From positions 1,426,001 to 1,490,000 of the forward strand of contig NZ_CP045178.1 of NCBI RefSeq assembly GCF_009296025.1: 64,000 nucleotides of DNA. Reading direction: 5' to 3'. Shown in pieces: positions 9,721 through 19,003 of the stretch. A model generated the notes under the pieces. That model saw nothing but the letters and a program-made list of their open reading frames with translations. It ran no database searches and had not been told where the DNA came from. The position numbers and the translations under genes are program-made. The number at the start of each line of letters is the position of its first letter. The first letter of the stretch is position 1. Origin of the DNA: Streptomyces tsukubensis (GTDB taxonomy: Bacteria; Actinomycetota; Actinomycetes; Streptomycetales; Streptomycetaceae).

Positions 9721-10392
9721 GTGGCCATCCGTGTCCTACTGGTCGACGACCAGCCGCTGCTGCGCACCGGCTTCCGCATGATCCTGGAGGCCGAGCAGGA
9801 CATCGCGGTCGTCGGCGAGGCCGGAGACGGCCTCCAGGCGCTCGATCAAGTGCGGGCGTTGCAGCCCGATGTGGTGCTGATGGACATCCGTATGCCGCGG
9901 ATGGACGGGGTCGAGGCCACCCGCCAGATCACCGGCCCCGACAGGGACGGCCCCGCGAAGGTCCTGGTGCTGACGACCTTCGATCTCGACGAGTACGTGG
10001 TGGAGGCGTTGCGCGCGGGCGCGAGTGGTTTCCTGCTCAAGGACGCTCCCGCGCACGAGTTGGTGCAGGCGATCCGGGTGGTGGCGAGCGGGGAGGCGAT
10101 GCTCGCCCCGAGCATCACCCGCCGGCTGCTCGACAAGTACGCCGACCACCTCCCCTCAGGCGAGGAACCCGTCCCCGACACCCTGCACACGCTGACGGAG
10201 CGTGAGGTGGAGGTGTTGAAGCTGGTGGCGCGTGGCCTCTCGAACGCGGAGATCGCCGCGGATCTGTTCGTCAGTGAGACGACGGTCAAGACCCATGTGG
10301 GACATGTTCTGACCAAGTTGGGGCTGCGCGACCGGGTGCAGGCCGCTGTCTACGCCTACGAGAGCGGCCTGGTGCGCCCCGGCGCCCAGTAG
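9721..10392 (+). CDS. NarL/FixJ-type response regulator, orphan
   Basis: 223 residues: receiver domain (1-120) with acidic pocket D9/D10, phosphoacceptor D55 in VVLMDIRMPR, conserved Thr in VLVLTTFD and Lys in GFLLKDAP. A LuxR-type helix-turn-helix follows in the C-terminal 65 residues (LTEREVEVLKLVARGLSNAE and SETTVKTHVGHVL). All phosphorylation residues are intact, so it should accept phosphate, but no histidine kinase gene is present here. The start is a GTG with GAGGAGA upstream. It is followed by a very long palindrome that probably ends transcription. Confidence 0.9.
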   Translation: MAIRVLLVDDQPLLRTGFRMILEAEQDIAVVGEAGDGLQALDQVRALQPDVVLMDIRMPRMDGVEATRQITGPDRDGPAKVLVLTTFDLDEYVVEALRAGASGFLLKDAPAHELVQAIRVVASGEAMLAPSITRRLLDKYADHLPSGEEPVPDTLHTLTEREVEVLKLVARGLSNAEIAADLFVSETTVKTHVGHVLTKLGLRDRVQAAVYAYESGLVRPGAQ

Positions 10393-10431
10393 GCCCGCCT
10401 GTCGCCACCGGGCGGCCCGGCCCTTCGCATG

Positions 10432-10489
10432 CGATACGCCGACGGCCGCCTCCTCGCTTCGAAGCGAGGAGGCGGCCGTCGGCGTATCG
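10432..10489. terminator. 58-bp perfect palindrome between converging genes
   Basis: Bases 10432-10460 are the exact reverse complement of 10461-10489 (29 bp each side, centre GCTTCGAAGC). It sits between the convergent response regulator and binding-protein genes, so it can terminate transcription in both directions. There is no T-run. Confidence 0.8.
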
Positions 10490-10505
10490 GTGTTCTGCCC
10501 GAGGG

Positions 10506-12110
10506 TCAGCCGGCCACCCCGCGGCCCAGCTCCCAGAGCTGGAGCACGGAGGACGAGCTGAGGACCCACTCCACACCGGTGATGTCGTCGCGCGCCGCGG
10601 CATAGGTCTTGCCCTGCCATATCGGCAGCATCGGCACGTCCTTGGCGACGATGTCCTGGATGTCCTCGATGCTGGGCGTCGCGGAGAGGCGGTCTGCCTC
10701 ACTGCGTGACTGCGGGATCAGCTTGGAGCGGATCTCCTCGTTGTCGTACGGCGTGTTGAGGATGTTCTCCTTGTCGAGGAACGGCGCGATGAAGCTGTCG
10801 GGGTCCGCGAAGTCGGGGAACCAGCCCATGCCGTAGACGTCGTACTTCCGCTTGAGTTCCTCACCGCGGAAGGTGTCCCAGGGCTTGCCCTTGATGGTCA
10901 CGTCGAAGAGGCCGCTGTCGTTGAGCTGCTTGCTCAAGACCTCGAACTGCTTCTTCGTCTGTGTGCCGTAGTGGTCCGTCGTGTAGGTGAGGTCCAGCTT
11001 GACCGGCGTCGTGATGTTCGCCTTCCCGAGGATGGTGCGCGCCTTCTCGGTGCTCGGGTCTCCGTACACGTTGAAGAACGGGTTGGTGTGGCCCGTGATG
11101 GTGGCAGGCACGATCGAGTACAGCGGTTCCGCGGCCGTGCCGTAGGCCTTGGAGGCTATTTCGCCGCGGTCGATCAGCTGGGCCATCGCCTGGCGCACGG
11201 CCTTGTCCGACGCCTGGCCCGACTCGGTGTTGAAGGCGACATAGCTGATCTCCAGCCCCGGGCTCTCGACCAGCGAGACGTGCTTGGGCGGATTCTCCGA
11301 CATGGACTTGACCTCTGCCGGCGTGATGGTGCGCCCGAGCACGTCGACCTCACCGGACTTCAGCTTCGCGGTCATCGCCGCCGAGCTGGCGAAGGGACGC
11401 ACCTCGGCCTTGTTGTTCTGGAGTTCGATGCTGCCCTTGTACTTGGGGTTCTTGGTGTAGACGGCCTTGGTCAACTCGCCGCCCTTGGACTGCATATCCA
11501 CGGTGTAAGGGCCCGAGCCGTCCAGCTGGAACCCCTTACGGAACTTCTTCGCGCTGTACTGCTTCGAGCTGACGAGGCCCGCGTTCGGGGTGGCGAGCTT
11601 GTACGGGAACGTGGCGTCCGCGCTCTTGAGGTGGAAAACCACCTTCCGCTTGCTCGGCGTCTCCATGGTGTCGATATTCGTGAACAGACCACGAATGGCG
11701 GTCTCCGCCTTGAGGCTGAGGACGCGCGCGAGGGAGAACTTGACGTCCGAGGACGTGATGGGCGTGCCGTCGGCGAACGTCAGCCCCTCCCTCAGGGTGC
11801 ACTCGTAACGCTCGTTGCCGCTGTCGGTGAAGCCGCACTTCTCGGCCGCGTCGGGCTCCGGCTCGCCACCGCCACGCGGCACACGCATCAGACCCTGGAC
11901 GGTCTGCCGCATAAGATTCCAGCTCCCGACGTCATAGGCGTACGCCGGGTCGAAGGGGGCAGGGACCTGCTTCGTCACCGCGAACCTGTCCGTGGTGCCG
12001 ACGACGATCGGCTTGTCGTCATTACCCCCACCGTCGGACCCGCCGCAGGCAGCGAGCACGGGGGCGAGCAGGCCTATGACAGCCGGCAGCACCAAAGTCT
12101 TGCGGTTCAT
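10506..12110 (-). CDS. ABC transporter peptide-binding lipoprotein (family 5)
   Basis: 534-residue extracytoplasmic solute-binding protein of the OppA/DppA class. The N-terminus MNRKTLVLPAVIGLLAPVLA is a lipoprotein signal with lipobox LAAC, followed by a Gly/Ser/Asp spacer. Family blocks include NLMRQTVQGLMRV, the start of the ligand-binding fold, LREGLTFADGTPITSSDVKF and VRQAMAQLIDRGEIA. The start is the ATG at 12108-12110, which has GGAG nine bases upstream and begins a proper signal peptide. No permease or ATPase genes are next to it, so it is an orphan receptor or uses a transporter elsewhere. Confidence 0.9.
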   Translation of the reverse strand: MNRKTLVLPAVIGLLAPVLAACGGSDGGGNDDKPIVVGTTDRFAVTKQVPAPFDPAYAYDVGSWNLMRQTVQGLMRVPRGGGEPEPDAAEKCGFTDSGNERYECTLREGLTFADGTPITSSDVKFSLARVLSLKAETAIRGLFTNIDTMETPSKRKVVFHLKSADATFPYKLATPNAGLVSSKQYSAKKFRKGFQLDGSGPYTVDMQSKGGELTKAVYTKNPKYKGSIELQNNKAEVRPFASSAAMTAKLKSGEVDVLGRTITPAEVKSMSENPPKHVSLVESPGLEISYVAFNTESGQASDKAVRQAMAQLIDRGEIASKAYGTAAEPLYSIVPATITGHTNPFFNVYGDPSTEKARTILGKANITTPVKLDLTYTTDHYGTQTKKQFEVLSKQLNDSGLFDVTIKGKPWDTFRGEELKRKYDVYGMGWFPDFADPDSFIAPFLDKENILNTPYDNEEIRSKLIPQSRSEADRLSATPSIEDIQDIVAKDVPMLPIWQGKTYAAARDDITGVEWVLSSSSVLQLWELGRGVAG

Positions 12111-12782
12111 GCGGGATGTTCTCCAGAGCTGTCGTTCCCGGACACCCGGGCGGTTGCAGGAAGAACCGGCGCGGGTCGTGCGGGAGAGGTAACGGCAATG
12201 TTCTCGCGACGACATTAGTCCGCACCGCCAGGAGCTCTCGCGCGGAGCGGAGTTGATGGTCAATCACGCTGTGGAACCGGACGCGAACACACCGATGAGA
12301 CGCAGCGGGAAGGATTCGTGCACCGCTTCACCAATCAGGACACAAGGGCGTATGCGCACTACGGGAGGCGACGTCACCGGCACACACGGACCCCCCTGTC
12401 GACCGTGCGGCATGTGAGAAACACCACAGGAGTAATCGACTTCGGGGCGAACTGAATTCGGCCATCGCCCCCCGCCCTGAATTACCGGGGGGAACGGGAC
12501 CGGGCTTTACCGCGTATTCGCGGATCGCGTCCGCGTGAACAGCGTCCGCGTTATCCGGGATGCTCGCGGACACCCGGTTCTCGTTAATAGCCGGCGACGG
12601 TCGCGGGACCTCCCGGACGCGGCTGCCCGCACCCGGCGGCGGGGAGTGCGGAGCCGATGGCGCGCGGGGGCGGAGGGCGTGGGGATCGAGCCGTTTCCCC
12701 GTCCCTCTCCAGTGCCTCGGCGGTCGCTCACCACTCCCTCTGCGGTCTCCCACGGCTCGCTCAGCGGTCGCTCACCACTTCC
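12111..12782. other. 672-base region without a supported gene
   Basis: Upstream of the binding-protein gene and downstream of the HAD gene. Open frames here have no recognisable product. A 15-bp direct repeat (CGGTCGCTCACCACT) occurs at 12721-12735 and 12765-12779, 44 bases apart, just beyond the stop of the HAD gene. The promoter of the binding-protein gene should lie in the first 300 bases, but no clear -10/-35 pair was identified. Confidence 0.5.
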
Positions 12783-13478
12783 TCAGCGGCTCAGCAGCCC
12801 GCGGAGGAAGACCAGGCTGACTTCTTCGAGGCTGGTGACCACGGTGCGTCCCGGGCCACCGGGGATCGGTGTGACGGAGGGTACGGCGACCACCCGGCAC
12901 CCCGCGGCCTCGCCCGAGGCGACGCCGGTGGCGGTGTCCTCGACGACGGCGCACCGTGCGGGGTCCACGCCCAGCCGGGCGGCGGCGACCAGATACGGCT
13001 CGGGGTGCGGCTTCGTACGCTCCACCTCGTCCCCCGCCACGGTATGGGCGAAGTGGTGGGAGCCGAGCGAGCCGAGGGCGCGGTCGATGATGCGCCGGTG
13101 GGAGGCGGAGACCAGGGCGGTCGGCACCCCGTGGGCGGCGAGTTCCGCCAGCAGTCCTGCGGCCCCCGGCATCAGCGGCACGTTCCCCGCGATGCGCTTC
13201 TCGAAGGCGTCGTTGAGCCTGACGGTGATCTCTGGCACGGAGATGTCGGCTCCGGTGGCCTCGATGAGGAATCCGGCGCTACGGGTCATCGGGCCGCCCA
13301 CCACGATGTCCCGCCAGGACTCGTCGAGGGAGTGACCGAGTGCGGCGAAGACCTCCACCTCGGCGTCCCACCAGAAACCCTCGGTGTCCAGCAGTGTTCC
13401 GTCCATGTCGAGGAGGACGGCCTGGAGAGTGGAGCCCTCGGCCGTTCGGGTTCCGAGTGCGGGGACGGTGCTGGTCAT
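12783..13478 (-). CDS. HAD-superfamily phosphatase (phosphoglycolate/beta-PGM-like)
   Basis: 231 residues. Motif I is VLLDMDGTLLDTEGFWW (nucleophile and acid aspartates), motif II contains TALVSAS, and motif III/IV appears around ERTKPHPEPYLVAA and CAVVEDTATGVASGEAAG. The cap inserted after motif I is the helical type of subfamily IA. The substrate cannot be read from sequence; members act on phosphoglycolate, hexose phosphates or nucleotides. The inner ATG (M-T-S-T) is chosen because GGAGGT stands about nine bases before it. It lies 210 bases downstream of metH on the same strand. Confidence 0.85.
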   Translation of the reverse strand: MTSTVPALGTRTAEGSTLQAVLLDMDGTLLDTEGFWWDAEVEVFAALGHSLDESWRDIVVGGPMTRSAGFLIEATGADISVPEITVRLNDAFEKRIAGNVPLMPGAAGLLAELAAHGVPTALVSASHRRIIDRALGSLGSHHFAHTVAGDEVERTKPHPEPYLVAAARLGVDPARCAVVEDTATGVASGEAAGCRVVAVPSVTPIPGGPGRTVVTSLEEVSLVFLRGLLSR

Positions 13479-13688
13479 CCGGCGTACCTCCATGAGGGAC
13501 GAGAAGGCCGGTCACCCGTGCCCGCACGCCTCCGCGTACGGCCACAGGCAACCGGCCTGAACTGGACCGACCAGTGTACTTCGGTACCGGGCGTACCGCT
13601 CCGCGAGGAGTGACACACCTTGAAGTGCTCACCCGAGGTGCCCGGCGGGCAGCGCCCGCCGAACCCGGGGGTGCCCGTCGGGCAGCGG

Positions 13689-16600
13689 CTACCGCGCGTT
13701 GAAGTACTTGGCTTCGGGGTGGTGGATGACGATGGCGTCCGTCGACTGCTCGGGGTGGAGCTGGAACTCCTCGGAGAGCTCGACGCCGATGCGCTCGGGC
13801 TTCAACAGGTCCGCGATCTTGGCACGGTCCTCCAGGTTCGGGCAGGCACCGTAACCGAGGGAGAAGCGCGCCCCGCGGTACTTGAGGGCGAACATGTCCT
13901 CGATGTCCGCGGGGTCCTCGCCGGCGAAGCCGAGTTCGGAGCGGACACGGGCGTGCCAGTACTCGGCCAGGGTCTCCGCGAGCTGCACGGAGAGGCCGTG
14001 GAGTTCGAGGTAGTCCCGGTAGGAGTTGGCTTCGAAGAGCTTGGCGGTGGCCTCGCCGATCCGGGAACCGACGGTGACGACCTGGAGGCCGACGACATCG
14101 GTCTCACCCGACTCCTCCGGACGGAAGAAGTCGGCGAGGCAGAGCCTGCGGCCCCTGCGCTGGCGGGGGAAGGTGAAGCGGGTGCGCTCCGAGCCGTCCT
14201 CGTGCAGCAGGATCAGGTCGTCGCCCTTGGAGACACAGGGGAAGTAGCCGTGGACGACGGCCGCTTCCAGCTGGTTCTGGGTCTGGAGCTGGTCGAGCCA
14301 ACCCCTCAGCCGGGGCCTGCCCTCGCTCTCGACCAGCTCTTCGTAGGTCGGGCCCTCGCCCGTGCGGGACTGCTTGAGACCCCACTGGCCCTTGAAGAGA
14401 GCGCCCTCGTCGAGCCAGCTCGCGTACTCCTTGAGCTGGATGCCCTTGACGACCCTGGTCCCCCAGAACGGGGGCGTGGGCACCGGGTTGTCGACGGCGA
14501 CGTCGGAGCGCACGGGCCCCTCGTCGGTCGGCTCCTCCGGCTCGGCGGGGGCGGCCGCGCGTACCCTGCGCTGCTTGAGTTCGGGGAGGGAAGCGCCCGG
14601 TACACCGCGCTTGACGGCGATCAGGGCGTCCATCAGCCGCAGCCCCTCGAACGCGTCGCGGGCGTAGCGCACCTCGCCCTCGTAGATCTCGTGCAGGTCC
14701 TGCTCGACGTAGGCGCGGGTGAGGGCGGCGCCGCCCAGGATGACGGGGAAGTCCGCCGCCATCCTTCGCTGGTTGAGCTCCTGAAGGTTCTCCTTCATGA
14801 TCACGGTCGACTTCACCAGCAGCCCTGACATGCCGATGACGTCGGCACGGTGTTCCTCGGCCGCGTCCAGGATCGCGGCGACCGGCTGCTTGATGCCGAG
14901 GTTGACCACGTTGTAGCCGTTGTTGGAGAGGATGATGTCCACGAGGTTCTTGCCGATGTCGTGGACGTCACCGCGGACCGTGGCCAGCACGATGGTGCCC
15001 TTGCCCTCGCTGTCCGACTTCTCCATGTGCGGCTCAAGGTGGGCCACCGCGGACTTCATGATCTCGGCCGACTGGAGCACGAAGGGAAGCTGCATCTGTC
15101 CCGAGCCGAACAGTTCACCGACGACCTTCATGCCGTCGAGCAGTGTCTCGTTGACGATCTCCAGCGCGGGTCGGTCCGTCAGCGCCTCGTCGAGGTCGGC
15201 TTCGAGGCCGTTCTTCTCGCCGTCGATGATCCGGCGCTTGAGGCGCTCGTCCAGCGGCAGTGCGAGGAGTTCCTCGGCCTTGCCCGCCTTCATCGACTTG
15301 GTGTCGACGCCCTCGAAGAGCCGCATCAGGTGCTGGAGCGGGTCGTAGCCCTCGGCGCGCCGGTCGTAGACCAGGTCGAGGGCGGTCTTGACCTGCTCCT
15401 CGTCCAGGCGGGCGATCGGCAGGATCTTCGAGGCGTGCACGATCGCGGAGTCGAGCCCCGCCTTGACGCACTCGTCGAGGAAGACGGAGTTGAGGACGAT
15501 CCGCGCCGCCGGGTTCAGGCCGAAGGAGATGTTCGAGAGACCGAGAGTGGTCTGTACGTCGGGGTGGCGGCGCTTGAGTTCACGGATGGCCTCGATGGTG
15601 GCGATGCCGTCGCCGCGCGACTCCTCCTGCCCGGTACAGATGGTGAAGGTCAGGCAGTCGATGAGGATGTCCGACTCGTGGACGCCCCAGTTCCCGGTGA
15701 GGTCGGCGATGATGCGCTCGGCGATGGCCACCTTGTTCTCGACGGTACGGGCCTGGCCCTCCTCGTCGATGGTGAGCGCGATGAGGGCGGCGCCGTGTTC
15801 CGCGGCGAGGCGGGTGACCTTCACGAAACGCGACTCGGGCCCGTCGCCGTCCTCGTAGTTGACCGAGTTGATGACGGCCCGGCCGCCCAGCTTCTCCAAC
15901 CCCGCCTCAAGGACGGGCAGTTCGGTCGAGTCGAGCACGATCGGCAGGGTCGACGCGGTGGCGAACCGTCCCGCCAGCTCGGCCATGTCGGCCACGCCGT
16001 CGCGCCCCACGTAGTCCACGCACAGGTCGAGCATGTGGGCGCCTTCGCGGATCTGCTCGCGCGCCATCTCCACGCAGTCGTCCCAGCGGCCTTCGAGCAT
16101 GGCCGTACGGAACTTCTTGGAGCCGTTGGCGTTGGTGCGCTCACCGATCGCCAGGTACGAGGTGTCCTGCCGGAAGGGGACCGTCTGGTACAGCGAGGCC
16201 GCGCCGGGCTCGGGCCGCGGGGAGCGCTCGACGGGCGCACGGCCCCGCACCCGCTCGACCACCTGTCGCAGGTGCTCGGGGGTGGTGCCGCAGCAGCCGC
16301 CCACCAGGGAGATCCCGTACTCCCCCACGAACGTCTCCTGCGCGTCCGCCAGCTCCCCCGCGGTCAGCGGGTAGGAGGCGCCGTCCTTGCCGAGCACGGG
16401 CAGTCCCGCGTTGGGCATGCAGGAGAGCGGTACGCGTGAGTGCCTGGCCAGATAGCGCAGGTGCTCGCTCATCTCGGCGGGGCCCGTCGCGCAGTTCAGG
16501 CCGATCATGTCGATGCCCAGCGGTTCGAGCGCCGTCAGGGCCGCGCCGATCTCGGAGCCGAGGAGCATGGTGCCTGTCGTCTCGACCGTCACGGAGACGA

Positions 16601-17210
16601 TGACGGGCAGCTCCGTGCCGGTGGCCGCCAGCGCGCGGCGGGCGCCGAGGACGGCCGCCTTGGTCTGGAGCAGGTCCTGGGTGGTCTCGACGAGGAGGGC
16701 GTCCGCGCCGCCCGCGATCATGCCTTCCGCGTTCTGCTGGTAGGCGTCCCGCAGGGCCCGGTAGGCGGCGTGGCCCAGTGTCGGCAGCTTGGTCCCCGGG
16801 CCCATGGAGCCCAGCACCCAGCGCTGCTGTCCCGTGGAGACGGTGAACTCGTCGGCCACCTCGCGGGCGATCCGCGCGCCCGCCTCCGACAGCTCGAAGA
16901 CGCGCTCGGGGATGTCGTACTCACCGAGGGCGGCGAGGTTCGCGCCGAAGGTGTTGGTCTCCACGCAGTCGACGCCCACCGCGAAGTACTCCTCGTGCAC
17001 GGAGCGCACGATGTCGGGGCGGGTGATGTTGAGGATCTCGTTGCAACCCTCAAGGTTCTCGAAGTCGTCGAGGGTGGGGTCCTGCGCCTGGAGCATCGTG
17101 CCCATCGCCCCATCGGCGACCACCACACGGGTGGCGAGGGCGTCCTTGAAGGCCGCTGTGCGGGCCCTGGCGTCGGGGGAAGCTGTCTGAGGGGTTGGCG
17201 ACGAGGCCAT
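13689..17210 (-). CDS. metH: Cobalamin-dependent methionine synthase
   Basis: 1173-residue modular enzyme that transfers methyl from methyltetrahydrofolate via cobalamin to homocysteine. In order: homocysteine domain (about 10-325) with zinc cysteines in GLNCATGP and GGCCGTTPEHLR; pterin-binding domain (about 350-620, IGERTNANGSKKF and LDLCVDYVGRDG); cobalamin domain with the axial histidine in RGDVHDIGKNLVDIIL; and C-terminal SAM/activation domain (about 880-1173) with RFSLGYGACPNLEDR. It is slightly shorter than the 1227-residue E. coli enzyme. No cobalamin riboswitch was recognised upstream; S. coelicolor is known to place one before metE instead. Confidence 0.96.
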   Translation of the reverse strand: MASSPTPQTASPDARARTAAFKDALATRVVVADGAMGTMLQAQDPTLDDFENLEGCNEILNITRPDIVRSVHEEYFAVGVDCVETNTFGANLAALGEYDIPERVFELSEAGARIAREVADEFTVSTGQQRWVLGSMGPGTKLPTLGHAAYRALRDAYQQNAEGMIAGGADALLVETTQDLLQTKAAVLGARRALAATGTELPVIVSVTVETTGTMLLGSEIGAALTALEPLGIDMIGLNCATGPAEMSEHLRYLARHSRVPLSCMPNAGLPVLGKDGASYPLTAGELADAQETFVGEYGISLVGGCCGTTPEHLRQVVERVRGRAPVERSPRPEPGAASLYQTVPFRQDTSYLAIGERTNANGSKKFRTAMLEGRWDDCVEMAREQIREGAHMLDLCVDYVGRDGVADMAELAGRFATASTLPIVLDSTELPVLEAGLEKLGGRAVINSVNYEDGDGPESRFVKVTRLAAEHGAALIALTIDEEGQARTVENKVAIAERIIADLTGNWGVHESDILIDCLTFTICTGQEESRGDGIATIEAIRELKRRHPDVQTTLGLSNISFGLNPAARIVLNSVFLDECVKAGLDSAIVHASKILPIARLDEEQVKTALDLVYDRRAEGYDPLQHLMRLFEGVDTKSMKAGKAEELLALPLDERLKRRIIDGEKNGLEADLDEALTDRPALEIVNETLLDGMKVVGELFGSGQMQLPFVLQSAEIMKSAVAHLEPHMEKSDSEGKGTIVLATVRGDVHDIGKNLVDIILSNNGYNVVNLGIKQPVAAILDAAEEHRADVIGMSGLLVKSTVIMKENLQELNQRRMAADFPVILGGAALTRAYVEQDLHEIYEGEVRYARDAFEGLRLMDALIAVKRGVPGASLPELKQRRVRAAAPAEPEEPTDEGPVRSDVAVDNPVPTPPFWGTRVVKGIQLKEYASWLDEGALFKGQWGLKQSRTGEGPTYEELVESEGRPRLRGWLDQLQTQNQLEAAVVHGYFPCVSKGDDLILLHEDGSERTRFTFPRQRRGRRLCLADFFRPEESGETDVVGLQVVTVGSRIGEATAKLFEANSYRDYLELHGLSVQLAETLAEYWHARVRSELGFAGEDPADIEDMFALKYRGARFSLGYGACPNLEDRAKIADLLKPERIGVELSEEFQLHPEQSTDAIVIHHPEAKYFNAR

Positions 17211-17349
17211 GGATCTGCTCCCTGGAGTGCGACGGCTGTCGGCTTTGCGCCTCCGGCGGGAGGCGCATCGGGCCAGCTTAACCGTGCAGGGCCGCGAGGC
17301 GACTCAGGCGTCCCACGGTGCGGACAGGCCCGCGCGGCGCCGGACGGCT

Positions 17350-17480
17350 CCTGGAGGGGCTGCCGTTCCGTGCCGGGAGGGGCTGCCGTCCCGTGTTCCG
17401 AGGGCCTGACCGAGCCCACGGCGGGGCCGGCGTCCCACACCCGGAGGGGCTGCGTCCCACGCCCGGAGGGGCTGTCCGAG
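17350..17480. repeat. Degenerate repeats around GGAGGGGCTG upstream of metH
   Basis: GGAGGGGCTG occurs four times (about 17353, 17377, 17442 and 17465), mostly followed by CCGTCCC- or CGTCCCAC-like bases, in the 600-base stretch between metH and gylR. No gene is supported here. The repeats could be footprints of replication slippage or protein-binding sites. Confidence 0.55.
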
Positions 17481-17714
17481 CCCTCGGTGGGGGCTGGCGC
17501 CGCCCGTCCCGCGCAGGGACGAGCGGCGGCAGAGTGGTGCGGGGACACGCCCGGCCGGTGGGCCGTCACGTCGGCGGTGGGGCCGAGGGGAGTCGCGGGC
17601 CTGTCGTACGCCGCTTCGTCCGGGTGTCTCGAATGCCCCGCCCGACGCTGCCCGGCGCTCACCCTCGTGGGTGGGGAGTCCTTGCCGGGGATGCCCTGCG
17701 GTGGTGACAGACCC

Positions 17715-17750
17715 TTCGGCATTGACCGATACTGTTCAGCATTACCGAAC
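17715..17750. promoter_or_regulatory. Candidate GylR operator before gylR
   Basis: Two related elements stand exactly 20 bases apart: CATTGACCGAT from 17720 and CATTACCGAAC from 17740, each preceded by TTC(G/A)G. The outer ends also form a weak inverted repeat (TTCGG ... CCGAA). The same arrangement recurs before glpF. The position, 75-110 bases before the gylR start, suits autoregulation by an IclR-family protein; binding is inferred. Confidence 0.55.
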
Positions 17751-17824
17751 CGCGTAGGGGTGCAGTAGCCGGTACGCCGAGAAGTCCGGCAGAGGAACCC
17801 CACCCGTGGAGAGAAGGACCGGCG

Positions 17825-18589
17825 ATGGCGAAGAACATCCAGTCGCTCGAACGGGCGGCCGCAGTACTGCGGCTGCTCGCGGGTGGCGAACGCCGGCTCG
17901 GCCTGTCCGACATCGCGGCCACCATCGGCCTCGCGAAAGGGACGGCCCACGGCATCCTGCGCACCCTCCAGGCCGAGGGTTTCGTGGAACAGGATCCCGC
18001 TTCGGGACGTTATCAGCTCGGCGCCGAGCTGCTGCGCCTCGGCAACAGCTACCTGGACGTGCACGAACTGCGCGCCCGCGCGCTGGTCTGGACGGACGAC
18101 CTGGCCCGTTCCAGCGGCGAGAGCGTCTACCTGGGCGTACTGCACCAGAAGGGCGTACTCGTCATCCACCACGTCTTCAGGCCGGACGACAGCAGGCAGG
18201 TGCTTGAGGTCGGGGCCATGCAGCCGCTGCACTCCACCGCCCTTGGCAAGGTGATCTCCGCCTACGACCCGGTGGCGCACACCGAGGTCGTCGACAACGA
18301 GCGCGAGGCGTTCACCGCGCGCACCGTCACAGAGCCCAGGGAGTTCGAGGAGACCCTGGGCCTGACAAGGGCACGGGGTTGGGCCGCCGACATCGAGGAG
18401 ACGTGGGAGGGCGTGGCCTCGGTGGCCGCGCCCATCTTCGACAGGCGGCGGATGCCGGTGGGCGCCGTGGCGGTCACCGGGGCGGTGGAACGGCTCCATC
18501 CCTCGGGAGAGCTGCGCGCCACGCTGGTAGCCGGGGTGCGGGACTGCGCGCGGGCCGTCTCCCGCGATCTGGGCGCCGGGCGCTTCTGA
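17825..18589 (+). CDS. gylR: IclR-family regulator of the glycerol operon
   Basis: 254 residues: winged helix-turn-helix (about 5-65, LSDIAATIGLAKGTAHGILR) and an IclR effector domain (about 80-250, with VYLGVLHQKGVLVIHH and PLHSTALGKVISA). In S. coelicolor GylR represses the divergently unlinked but adjacent gylCABX transcripts and its own gene; the same order gylR-facilitator-kinase-dehydrogenase is seen here. ATG start with GAGAAGGA upstream. Paired 20-bp-spaced repeats lie before this gene and before glpF, fitting one regulator acting at both promoters. The effector is probably glycerol-3-phosphate, by analogy. Confidence 0.9.
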   Translation: MAKNIQSLERAAAVLRLLAGGERRLGLSDIAATIGLAKGTAHGILRTLQAEGFVEQDPASGRYQLGAELLRLGNSYLDVHELRARALVWTDDLARSSGESVYLGVLHQKGVLVIHHVFRPDDSRQVLEVGAMQPLHSTALGKVISAYDPVAHTEVVDNEREAFTARTVTEPREFEETLGLTRARGWAADIEETWEGVASVAAPIFDRRRMPVGAVAVTGAVERLHPSGELRATLVAGVRDCARAVSRDLGAGRF

Positions 18590-18842
18590 CCCCCTGCCGT
18601 CCCGCGCTCGCGCGCCCCGGCGGCCGCGGCTCCGTCCGGCCCTTGCTTCGCCCCTCGCCGGGCGCGGCCCCCACGACTCCGTTCCCGCTTCCCCGAAGAG
18701 GCGGGCTCCCACATCAGGCGCCCTCGCGACAACGGGAGCATCATCGTGGGAAGGGTCGGAGAGCACGCGTCGGGAAGATCCCGGTGCCGCAGCGCACGTG
18801 ACAACCCTCTCGAACCCTTGACGGTTGATCCGCAGGAGAGAA

Positions 18843-18873
18843 CACTGCCGGACAGCGGTCGGCATTGTCGAAC
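18843..18873. promoter_or_regulatory. Candidate GylR operator before glpF
   Basis: CACTGCCGGAC from 18843 and CATTGTCGAAC from 18863 are 20 bases apart, the same spacing and core as the pair before gylR. They lie about 130-160 bases before the glpF GTG within the 414-base gylR-glpF gap. The rest of the gap shows a GC-rich stretch after gylR and no gene. Binding is inferred. Confidence 0.55.
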
Positions 18874-19003
18874 ACCTACCGGAAATTAGCGTTAGGGTTG
18901 CTTCAGCGCCACGGGCCGGCAACACCCTCACAAGAGGGTGCGGACCCCCCGGAGGATTTAAGGGGTTCGCCATCCCCCTGGACGAAGGACAAAGGAGTCG
19001 CGG

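Noticed and set aside
12328..12753. Minus-strand frame of 141 codons downstream of the peptide-binding gene region
   Set aside because: No domain, atypical composition and no ribosome-binding site.
17211..17714. Cobalamin riboswitch upstream of metH
   Set aside because: No B12-box-like sequence was recognised; the stretch is dominated by GGAGGGGCTG repeats.
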